From contig CAYLZN010000221.1 in NCBI GenBank assembly GCA_964387935.1, positions 1 through 9,937 on the forward strand: a DNA stretch of 9,937 bases, written 5' to 3'. A model generated the notes under the pieces. That model was not told the origin of the DNA, made no database searches, and was given only the letters and a program-made list of their open reading frames with translations. The stretch comes from CAYLZN01 sp964387935 (GTDB taxonomy: Bacteria > Acidobacteriota > Vicinamibacteria > Vicinamibacterales > JAFNAJ01). Below, in pieces: positions 1 through 6,233 of this stretch. Positions within the stretch are counted from its first letter, which is position 1. Every line of letters starts with the position of its first letter. A program made the translations under genes and the position numbers.

Positions 1-1811
1 GACGCCGACCTCGAGGTGGTCATCGGCACGGCGCACACGGGGCTGGTGGCCTACGATCTTCCGGGCTCCTCGAGCGCGCGCGTCCTCTGGGGGACCGGAC
101 GCGGCAGCAACCTGCGTGCGGGCACGCAGTCGCATGCCCTGACGCTGACCGCCGACCCGACGGGAACTCCGAACCCGGTGGCGTCGGGCGCGGCTGTCGC
201 GCTGAGCGCATCGGCGCATGACAGCGCCGGCCACGCGATCACGTACGCGTGGACCGCGTCGTGTCCGACAGGCCTCGGCGGGCACGGGACGTTCAGCGAC
301 GCTGCCGCAGCCTCGCCCATCTGGACGGCGCCGGTCAACGCGACGGGCGGCACGGCCGCATGCACGATCTCCGTGACGGTCGGCGACGGCAGCCTCTCGG
401 CGGCCGGCACGCACACGCAACTGGTGTCCACCTCTGGAGCTATTACGACCCATCACTACTACTTCGCGGAGGGCGCGACCATCGCGCCGTTCGACAGTCG
501 GTTCGCCCTGGTCAACCCGGGCACGCGCGACGCCGCGGTCACCATGCGCTTCCTTCGCCAGGACGGGCAGGCGGTCGGATACGCGCTGACCGTGCCGGCG
601 CTCGCGCGACGCACCATCGAGGCGACGCAGGTCGCCGGGCTCGGCGCCGCGGAGTTCTCGACGGTCATCGAGTCCACCGAGCCGCTCGTGGCCGACCGGA
701 CGATGACGTGGGGCCCGGGCCGGCACGCAGCACACGCGGAGACGAGCATCGCAGAGCCTGCCACGACCTGGTACCTGGCCGAAGGCGCGACGCATTCGGG
801 GTTCGAGCTCTTCTACACCATTCAGAACCCGAACGCCGTCGCGGTCCCGGTCACCGTCACCTACCTGCGGCCTGGCGGCCTGGCGCCGCTCGCCAGGACC
901 TACGTCGTGCCAGCCGGCAGTCGCTTCAATATCTGGGTGGACCTGGAGCAGTTCCCCGACGGATCGGGCAACCGGGCGCTCTCGGCCACCGACGTGTCCG
1001 CGCAGGTCACGAGCGANNNNNNNNNNCGAGCGACCTGCCCATCAACGTCGAGCGCTCGATGTACCTGAACACGGCGGCGCAGGCGTTGCGCGCGGGCACC
1101 AACAGCGCCGGCATCAGGGCCCCGGCGACCGACTGGTTCCTGGCCGAGGGAGCGACCGGGCCGTACTTCGACCTGTTCGTGCTCGTCGCCAACCCCGGCG
1201 CCACCGAGGCCCGGGTGGAGGCGACGTTCCTGCTGCCCGACGGCGCCACCATCGTCAAGGCCCACACGGTGCCGGCGATGAGCCGGTTCAACATCTGGGT
1301 GGATCTCGAAGACCCGAGGCTCGCAGATACCGCGGTGTCCACCACCATCCGATCCACCAACGGCGTGCCGATCATCGTGGAGCGGACCATGTGGTGGCCG
1401 GGCTCCGGCTGGCACGAGGCACACAACTCGCCGGGCGCAACGGCTACGGGAACGAGGTGGGCGCTGGCCGAAGGCGAGGTGGATGCGTCGCGCAATCTCG
1501 AGACGTACATTCTCGTGGCCAACACGTCGGCGACGCCTGCAGATGTCAGCGTGACGCTGCTGTTCGAGGACGGGACGAGTGCCGCGCAGACCTACCCGGC
1601 CGTTCCGCCGCACAGCCGGTTCAACGTGCCAGTCGGCGGGTTCTTCCCGCAGGCCGCCGGCAGACGCTTTGGCGCGATCGTGGAGAGCCTGGGTGTGACA
1701 CCGGCGCAGATCGTCGTCGAGCGGGCGATGTACTGGGACGCTGCCGGGCAGCCATGGGCGGCGGGCACCAACGCGCTCGCCACGAGGCTTGAACGCGGCA
1801 CCCAGCACTGA
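1..1811 (+). CDS. Secreted/surface protein C-terminal part: propeller end, Ig/PKD-like domain, four W-x-LAEG repeats (5' partial, split by N gap)
   Basis: The open frame enters from the left edge, so the N-terminus and any signal peptide lie outside the window. Frame 1 is used to the N gap and frame 3 after it, ending at a stop at 1809-1811. Bases 1-125 encode DADLEVVIGT...YDLPG...LWGTGRG, which resembles the last blades of FG-GAP/PQQ-like propeller proteins. About 135-435 is an Ig/PKD-like beta domain (DPTGTPNPVASGAAVALSA, then ITYAWTASC and ACTISVTVGDG). Four tandem repeats follow, each starting near W/Y-x-(L/F)AEG, then a (V)NP beta segment, VPxxSRFNIWVD, and a closing VER/DR-x-M-x-W. The composition and repeats point to an extracellular or cell-surface adhesive or structural role. 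No catalytic residues are seen, and the exact function is unknown. The gap breaks the frame only because its length is arbitrary. Confidence 0.8.
460..1811 (+). repeat. Four tandem protein-level repeats of ~103-117 aa
   Basis: Repeat units start at about 460 (YYFAEGAT), 769 (WYLAEGAT), 1134 (WFLAEGAT) and 1458 (WALAEGEV). Their lengths are about 103, 116 (after the N gap is collapsed), 108 and 117 residues. Shared landmarks are the W-x-LAEG start, a LVANP/LVNPG/IQNPN turn, TFL/TYL plus a DG/GG turn, VPAxSRFNIWVDLE (clearest in units 2 and 3), and a closing I-x-ST-x-x-P-(I/L)-x-x-(E/D)R-x-M block. Divergence between units is high, so this is an old protein-domain repeat and not a recent DNA duplication. 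Confidence 0.8.
1017..1026. other. Assembly gap of 10 Ns, probably a negative-length gap
   Basis: Ten Ns join two contig ends inside repeat unit 2 of the surface protein. The 7 bases before the gap (1010-1016) and the 7 after it (1027-1033) are both CGAGCGA. Collapsing them into one copy gives the in-frame peptide VSAQVTSDLPINVER. This aligns without gaps to FSTVIESTEPLVADR of repeat unit 1. The true sequence therefore probably lacks these 17 extra positions. Confidence 0.85.
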
Positions 1812-1828
1812 TGGACACCGTCGTTGGC

Positions 1829-1870
1829 GGACCGACCACCGATAGCCGATGACCGACGACCGATGACCGG
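1829..1870. repeat. Short degenerate CCGATGACC-type repeats in the spacer before galU
   Basis: The 65-base spacer between the surface-protein gene and galU is mostly built of variants of CCGATGAC. CCGATGACCG occurs at 1846-1855 and again at 1860-1869, with related CCGATAGC at 1839-1846 and CCGAC-type units around them. It looks like a slippage-prone simple repeat. No function is visible. Confidence 0.55.
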
Positions 1871-1876
1871 AGTACC

Positions 1877-2785
1877 ATGCTCCCGGCCATGCCTATCGAC
1901 CTCGCCGTCGTCCCCGTGGCCGGCCTTGGCACCCGCCTGCTGCCGGCCACCAAGTCGCAACCGAAGGAAATGCTGCCCGTCGGCCGCAAGCCGGTCGTGC
2001 ATTACGTCGTCGAGGAACTCGCCCGCGTTGGCATGCGGCGCATCCTCTTCGTGACCGGCCCGGGCAAGACCTCCATCGAAAACCACTTCGATCTGAACGC
2101 GGAACTGATCCAGACGCTGCGTGAGACGGGCAAGGAGGAACTGCTCGAAGAGCTGGCCTTCGAGCGGGCGCCGGTGCAGTACTTCTTCACGCGGCAGCGG
2201 GAGACGCTCGGGCTCGGTCATGCGGTGTTGTGTGCCCGATCGTTTGCGGGCCGTCAGCCCTTCGTGGTCGCGCTGGGAGACTCCATCATCGGCATGCACG
2301 CCGAGAGCGACGTGGTGCAGCGGATGACGCGGTGCTTCGAGCAGCGCGGCGCCTCGGCCGTGATCGCCTTCGAGGAGGTGCCGCGCCACGAGGTGGCCAG
2401 CTACGGCATCGCGCAGCCGCGGGGTGCCGGTGAGGGCGACGTCTTCGAGATCGCGGATCTCGTCGAGAAGCCGTCGCCCGAGGAGGCCCCGAGCACCCTG
2501 GCCATCGCCGCGCGCTACGTGCTCGCCCCCGCGGTGTTCGACGCGCTCGAGGCCACGCCGCCCGGCAAGGGCGGCGAGATCCAGCTCACCGACGCGATCC
2601 GCACCGTGATCAAGGGCGGCGGCAAGGCCTACGGCATCCGTCTGCGCCCCGGCGAGACGCGGTACGACATCGGCAACTTCGAGTCGTACTTCCAGGCGTT
2701 CGTCGAGTTCGCGCTGGCCGACCCGCGCGTCGGGGCCGGCCTCCGCGCGCACCTGGAGCGGCTGCTCGATGTTTCTCACGCGTAA
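1877..2785 (+). CDS. galU: UTP--glucose-1-phosphate uridylyltransferase (GalU-type nucleotidyltransferase)
   Basis: Predicted to condense UTP and a sugar 1-phosphate (classically glucose 1-phosphate) into a UDP-sugar and pyrophosphate in the cytoplasm. The 302-aa length fits bacterial GalU. Visible motifs are GLGTR-LLPATK (residues 16-26) for nucleotide binding, PKEMLPV (29-35), LGLGHAV (111-117), the metal-site aspartate in ALGDS (D135), VEKP (196-199, lysine K198) and GGEIQLTDA (232-240). A GGAG sits 4 bases before ATG 1877, which favours this start. An in-frame ATG at 1889 is possible, because TACCAT (1873-1878) could be a -10 box for a leaderless transcript. The gene overlaps the downstream GHMP kinase by 17 bases, so the two are probably translated together. 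With a glucuronokinase as partner, the preferred substrate may be glucuronate 1-phosphate as well as or instead of glucose 1-phosphate; that part is inference. Confidence 0.9.
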   Translation: MLPAMPIDLAVVPVAGLGTRLLPATKSQPKEMLPVGRKPVVHYVVEELARVGMRRILFVTGPGKTSIENHFDLNAELIQTLRETGKEELLEELAFERAPVQYFFTRQRETLGLGHAVLCARSFAGRQPFVVALGDSIIGMHAESDVVQRMTRCFEQRGASAVIAFEEVPRHEVASYGIAQPRGAGEGDVFEIADLVEKPSPEEAPSTLAIAARYVLAPAVFDALEATPPGKGGEIQLTDAIRTVIKGGGKAYGIRLRPGETRYDIGNFESYFQAFVEFALADPRVGAGLRAHLERLLDVSHA

Positions 2786-3773
2786 GCGGGCGTACGCGCG
2801 GGCCGGATTGCTCGGCAACCCGTCCGACGGCTATCACGGCCGCACCATCTCGATCAGCGTGCGGAACTTCTGGGCCGAGGTCGTGCTCTACGAGTGGGAC
2901 ACGGTGGAGATCGTGCTCGCCGAGGACGACCGCGCGCGGTTCGCCTGCATCCGCGACCTGGCCAGAGACGTGCGCCTGCACGGGTACTACGGAGGCATCC
3001 GGCTGATCAAGGCCACGATCAAGCGGTTCGTGGAGCACTGCGAGGCGCGCGGGCGACCCCTGCACGGTCGGAACTTCTCCGTGCGGTACCAGACCACCGT
3101 CCCGCGACAGGTCGGGCTGGCCGGATCGAGCGCGATCATCACGGCCACGCTGCGCTGCCTCATGGAGTTCTACGACATCGAGATCCCGCTCGCCGCGCAA
3201 CCCACCTTCGTCCTCAACGTCGAGCAGGAGGAGTTGGGCATCCGGGCGGGCCTGCAGGACCGGGTGATCCAGTCTTACGAGGGCCTGGTGTCCATGGACT
3301 TCGGGCGCGACCGCGCGCACGACGTGGACGGGCTCACCTGCTACGACTACGAGCCGATGGATCCGGCGCTGCTCCCGCCGCTCTATCTCGCCTACCACGA
3401 GAGCCTCGGTGAGCCCACCGAGGTGTTCCACAACAACATCCGCGAGCGGTTCGACCGCGGCGAGCCAGCCGTCGTCGGCGCGATGGCGCACGTTGCCGGA
3501 ATCGCCGCCCGCGGGCGTCGGGCACTGCTCGACCGGGACACCGATCGGCTGGCCGCGCTCATCGACGAGAACTTCGACACGCGCCGCAGCATCTACCAGT
3601 TGCCGCGATGGCAGATCGACATGGTCGAGGCCGCGCGCGGATGCGGGGCCAGCGCGAAGTTCGCCGGGTCCGGCGGCGCCATCCTGGGCACGTACCGCGA
3701 CGAGGCGATGTTCGCCGAGGTGACGCGCCGACTGGGCGACCTGGGGTGTCGCACGATCAGGCCGATCGTGTGA
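2769..3773 (+). CDS. GHMP-family sugar kinase, glucuronokinase-like
   Basis: Probably phosphorylates a free sugar at C1 with ATP; by resemblance to plant glucuronokinase the substrate would be D-glucuronate. The 334-aa protein has the GHMP layout. Motif 1 is ARAGLLGNPSDGYHGRT (residues 10-26), close to the plant glucuronokinase version. The ATP-binding motif 2 is PRQVGLAGSSAI (112-123). An LQDRV aspartate at 164 lies where GHMP kinases carry the catalytic acid. The C-terminal glycine motif is CGASAKFAGSGGAILG. The ATG lies inside the galU 3' end, with GGAG ten bases upstream. Coupling to the uridylyltransferase suggests the route glucuronate to glucuronate 1-phosphate to UDP-glucuronate. Related kinases acting on galacturonate, L-arabinose or heptose cannot be excluded from sequence alone. 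Confidence 0.8.
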   Translation: MFLTRKRAYARAGLLGNPSDGYHGRTISISVRNFWAEVVLYEWDTVEIVLAEDDRARFACIRDLARDVRLHGYYGGIRLIKATIKRFVEHCEARGRPLHGRNFSVRYQTTVPRQVGLAGSSAIITATLRCLMEFYDIEIPLAAQPTFVLNVEQEELGIRAGLQDRVIQSYEGLVSMDFGRDRAHDVDGLTCYDYEPMDPALLPPLYLAYHESLGEPTEVFHNNIRERFDRGEPAVVGAMAHVAGIAARGRRALLDRDTDRLAALIDENFDTRRSIYQLPRWQIDMVEAARGCGASAKFAGSGGAILGTYRDEAMFAEVTRRLGDLGCRTIRPIV

Positions 3774-3829
3774 CGACGTCCTTGCTGCGGCCGCCGCCGT
3801 GGCGGATGAGGCGGCTAGCGGCGCCCCGC

Positions 3830-4423
3830 CTACGTCGGCAGGAACAGCTCGGCCAGGGACAGCCGAAAGCCCGGCAGCAGCGGCGACTCGAGGTCAGCCT
3901 CCCCTTCGGCAGTCAGTTCCGCCATGCGCTCGAATCCCCCTTCTGCGTTTCGCCGGTAGACCTTGATCAGGGCCGGTTCCGGATCGACGAGCCAGTACTC
4001 GCGCACGCCCCCGCGTTCGAACAGGCGACGTTTGATCTGCTCGTCGCGCTTCCGTGTCCCGGGTGACAACACCTCGATCACCAGTGCCGGGGCGCCCTGG
4101 ACGTTCCTGTCGGTCAGGATCTCCAGTTGATCACCCGCGATGACCAGCAGGTCCGGCTCGACAATGTCGTGGAAGGTGAAGATGACGTCGAAGGGTGCCA
4201 GGAACACGCGGCCGAGCGAGGGGTTGGCCCGGAGGAAGTTGCCAAGCGCGAGGTGGAGGCGCCCGACCAGATCCTGGTGCCTCGTGTTCGGCGACGGGGT
4301 CACGTAGTGCTCACCGTCGATGATCTCGTGCCGCCTCCCATCGTCTGGGAACAGCAGGAAGTCATCGTAGGTGAAGCGTGTCTCCCGGCGAGCGGCGGTG
4401 GGCATTCCGTCCTTCCCGTCCAT
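3830..4423 (-). CDS. Uma2-family protein (DUF820, PD-(D/E)XK nuclease-like fold)
   Basis: A 197-aa Uma2/DUF820 protein, a family with a restriction-endonuclease-like fold and largely unknown biological role. The family pattern is clear: an N-terminal TYDDFLLFPDDGRRHEIIDGE segment (residues 18-38), EPDLLVI (89-95), PALVIEVLSPGT (112-123, putative catalytic D91 and E117 with nearby K125) and REYWLVDPE (141-149). The putative active-site acids are intact, so it is not obviously dead. Two starts are plausible: MDGKD at 4423, with AGGA seven bases upstream, and MPTAARR six codons later, also preceded by AAGGA. It is transcribed convergently to the galU/kinase pair, and 194 bases separate it from the LprI-MliC gene upstream. 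Such genes often occur in many copies in accessory regions. Confidence 0.88.
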   Translation of the reverse strand: MDGKDGMPTAARRETRFTYDDFLLFPDDGRRHEIIDGEHYVTPSPNTRHQDLVGRLHLALGNFLRANPSLGRVFLAPFDVIFTFHDIVEPDLLVIAGDQLEILTDRNVQGAPALVIEVLSPGTRKRDEQIKRRLFERGGVREYWLVDPEPALIKVYRRNAEGGFERMAELTAEGEADLESPLLPGFRLSLAELFLPT

Positions 4424-4617
4424 CGAGTGATCCTACACCCCGCCATGGCTGGCACCGATGCGAGCCCCGTGCCACGGCCCGGGAAACGCGACGATCGGGC
4501 GCCATCGCGGGGTTGGTCCACCTCGCCCACGTCGACTCGAGGGGCACCAGTTGCAGAAACTGCTCTGTCTCGAGGCGGGCGACCGGCAAGAACTGCCACT
4601 TCCTTCGACGGACCCGG
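4424..4617. other. Spacer between Uma2 and the LprI-MliC gene with no recognised gene
   Basis: About 190 bases with only short open frames, none of which I recognise. No strong stem-loop terminator is evident after the LprI-MliC stop. The Uma2 promoter would be expected here, but I cannot name a convincing -35/-10 pair. Confidence 0.4.
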
Positions 4618-5277
4618 TTAGCGGGCCTTGCACGTCATCTGCTCGCCGAGCCAGGTGATGGTCGCTTCGTTGCCCTTCGTCCAGAGGGAGAGGTTCTGCC
4701 CCTCGTACTTCGCGCCGCTCGCGGTCCTGACCTGATAGGCGATGACCGTCCGGTCGCCCCGCTCCACGCTCGCCGCCGGCGGGTCGGTCTCGAAGAACGT
4801 CGCGACGACCTCGTTGGCGGGCTGGTTGTTGCAGATGAAGAAGACGGGGCCCTTCGGCGGCACCAGCCGGAGCAGCACCTGGAGTTCCGCGATCCGGATC
4901 TGGTACTGCCCCTCCACGCACCCTCGCACGTCGGTGGCGACCCAGCTCTCCGTCAGGTAGACCGGATTGCCGGGCCCCTTCGCTTTCCAGCACTCGTTGC
5001 GGCCCTTGATCCACCCGCGCTGCGTGGTGCGGAGGAACGTCGGGACATCGTCCCTGGCCTTGGCCAGCGCGGCCTTGTACACACCGTCGAGCTTGCGGTC
5101 GAGCGCCGCCAGCCCCTCGTCTGCGCAGATCAACTGTTCCACCTCGCCGCTGGCCTTGGCACAGTCGAACGCAGGGCCCTTTGCCTGGCCCTGGGCCTGG
5201 GCCGATAAAGGCGCCAGGCCCAGGTATGCCACCGTCGCCAGCGCCGCTGATGCAGCCACCACGAACCGTGCAGCCAT
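4618..5277 (-). CDS. Secreted lysozyme inhibitor: LprI domain fused to MliC domain
   Basis: A 219-aa exported protein. Residues 1-30 form a Sec signal peptide (MAARFVV, hydrophobic AASAALATVAYLGLA, then an SAQA-type cleavage region). Residues 39-131 match the LprI pattern: DCAKAxxEVEQLIC, CADEGLAALDRKLDxVY, W-x-KGRNEC and C-x-x-x-Y-x-x-R-x-x-EL, with cysteines at 39, 51, 96 and 120. Residues 145-218 match MliC: FICNN, then TASGAKYE, LWTKGNEATI and a closing C216. S187 and K201 fall on the Ser and Lys that MliC proteins insert into the c-type lysozyme active site. The likely role is periplasmic protection of peptidoglycan from lysozyme. ATG 5277 was chosen because it starts the signal peptide and has GGGAG about seven bases upstream. 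It is the last gene of an operon with the dodecin (32-base gap) and the LysM protein. The true inhibition target has not been shown. Confidence 0.85.
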   Translation of the reverse strand: MAARFVVAASAALATVAYLGLAPLSAQAQGQAKGPAFDCAKASGEVEQLICADEGLAALDRKLDGVYKAALAKARDDVPTFLRTTQRGWIKGRNECWKAKGPGNPVYLTESWVATDVRGCVEGQYQIRIAELQVLLRLVPPKGPVFFICNNQPANEVVATFFETDPPAASVERGDRTVIAYQVRTASGAKYEGQNLSLWTKGNEATITWLGEQMTCKAR

Positions 5278-5309
5278 GAATGCTCTCCCTGCATCTGCAC
5301 CGAGACGAC

Positions 5310-5513
5310 TCAGTCCTCGAGCACGAAGGTCACGCGCATGGTGACCCTGTATTCCTTGATCTTCCCCTTCTCGACGTCGACCTTCTGATCGGCAATCCAC
5401 GCGCCGCGGATGTTCTTCAGGGTCTTGTCGGCTCGGGCGATGCCTTTCTGGATGGCGTCCTCGAAGCTCTTCTGCGAGGACGCGATGATCTCGGTGACCT
5501 TTGCGACAGCCAT
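5310..5513 (-). CDS. Dodecin (small flavin-binding protein)
   Basis: A 67-aa protein of full dodecin length. The family pattern is intact: KVTEIIASSQKSFEDAIQKGI at the start, ARADKTLKNIRGAW in the middle, and IKEYRVTMRVTFVLED at the end. The tryptophan in NIRGAW and the glutamine in ADQ are at the positions that stack on and contact the flavin in known dodecins. Dodecins form hollow cytoplasmic dodecamers that store or sequester FMN/FAD or lumichrome. A GGGGAGG element lies four bases before the ATG. It is the middle gene of the minus-strand operon, 52 bases after the LysM gene and 32 bases before the lysozyme-inhibitor gene. The link of a flavin-binding protein to envelope genes is unexplained and may reflect a shared stress response. 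Confidence 0.92.
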   Translation of the reverse strand: MAVAKVTEIIASSQKSFEDAIQKGIARADKTLKNIRGAWIADQKVDVEKGKIKEYRVTMRVTFVLED

Positions 5514-5565
5514 GATGCCTCCCCACTGACGAACGCGTACGATGGCGGCCGGACTTCGACGGCCC

Positions 5566-5943
5566 CTACTTCTTCGGAATGACCAGCGTCTGACCGGGGT
5601 GGATGACGTTGGGATCCTTCAGGATGTTCCGGTTGGCCTCGAAGATGCGCATGTACTCGTTGGCGTTGTCGTAGGCCGACTTCGCGATCTTCGACAGGGA
5701 CTCGCCGGCCTTCACTTCCCAGACACCCCAGATATCGGTCTTCTCGGGGTGGATGTCGGCCTGGATCTCCTGCTCCCAGCCGGCTTCCTTCTTGATCGCA
5801 TCCCAGACCATGTCCTTCTGCATCTGGTACTCGGTCGTACCTGACAGCTGGAGCTTGCCGCCCGCCTCCTTGACCTGCAGGTTCTTGACGCCCAGGGCCT
5901 GTGCCTGGGACACGATGCTCGCGTACTTCGTAGTGAGTGACAT
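5566..5943 (-). CDS. BON-like/LysM-domain protein, Kbp (YgaU)-like
   Basis: A 125-aa protein with no signal peptide. The C-terminal LysM domain spans residues 75-123: WEVKAGESLSKIAKSAYDNAN, then IFEANRNILKDPNVIHPGQTLVIP. The N-terminal ~66 residues (KYASIVSQAQALGVKNLQVKEAGGKLQLSG, then DMVWDAIKKEAG) resemble a BON domain. This layout is that of E. coli Kbp/YgaU, a cytoplasmic potassium-binding protein induced by osmotic stress, although Kbp is somewhat longer (about 149 aa). A very strong AGGAGGAGG ribosome-binding site precedes the ATG by five to six bases, suggesting high expression. It is the first gene of the operon with the dodecin and the LprI-MliC inhibitor. With no export signal, peptidoglycan binding is doubtful; a cytoplasmic osmotic-stress role is the better guess. 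Confidence 0.88.
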   Translation of the reverse strand: MSLTTKYASIVSQAQALGVKNLQVKEAGGKLQLSGTTEYQMQKDMVWDAIKKEAGWEQEIQADIHPEKTDIWGVWEVKAGESLSKIAKSAYDNANEYMRIFEANRNILKDPNVIHPGQTLVIPKK

Positions 5944-6233
5944 CGGATCCTCCTCCTGACCGTGCGTGCCGGCTCGGACTCCGCAACCCGTCGACGGCGA
6001 TCGATCGGGGCGCCGAGTCGCCGACTGCCGGCCTCCGTTCGCCTTCCCGACCGTAAAGACTGAGACCGTCGATCGTGCGGCCAGGTGCCGGAAGGCGGTA
6101 CTCCCTGCGTGTCAAAAGATGTGCTCCGCGTCTCAGGAGCGACTCCCTTCAGGACGTCGCATTGCATAGGCGGGCACTCGGCCTGCCCGCAGGGCCGTGT
6201 TCCACGTCTGACGTGCCGGTAGAATGGCCGGTG
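5944..6233. promoter_or_regulatory. Divergent intergenic region between the LysM/dodecin operon and the LprI-like gene
   Basis: About 290 bases separate two divergent start codons, and promoters for both directions should lie here. On the plus strand TAGAAT at 6220-6225 is a good -10 match and would start transcription within a base or two of the GTG/ATG at 6231-6234, giving a leaderless or nearly leaderless mRNA. I see no matching -35. On the minus strand only the strong ribosome-binding site at 5948-5957 is clear. Open frames extending into this region have no recognisable protein content. Confidence 0.4.

Noticed and set aside
249..1026. Long plus-strand frame 3 open reading frame upstream of the gap
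   Set aside because: Its translation is arginine-rich noise. Frame 1 carries the real repeats up to the gap, and frame 3 becomes real only after it.
460..1811. CRISPR or DNA-level tandem repeat
   Set aside because: The repeats are visible only at protein level and are over 300 bases each; no regularly spaced short DNA repeats occur anywhere in the window.
1592..2818. Long minus-strand open frame antisense to galU
   Set aside because: It is a by-product of GC-rich codon bias in galU, with no recognisable domain, while the plus-strand GalU motifs are unmistakable.
4378..5208. Plus-strand open frame antisense to the LprI-MliC gene
   Set aside because: It has no domain and is explained by codon bias of the opposite strand.
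5278..5526. N-terminal extension of the LprI-MliC frame across the dodecin gene
   Set aside because: It overlaps dodecin in another frame, and the signal peptide and ribosome-binding site support ATG 5277.
6075..6233. N-terminal extension of the LprI-like gene
   Set aside because: The extra 53 residues have no family similarity and would bury a good signal peptide that starts at ATG 6234.
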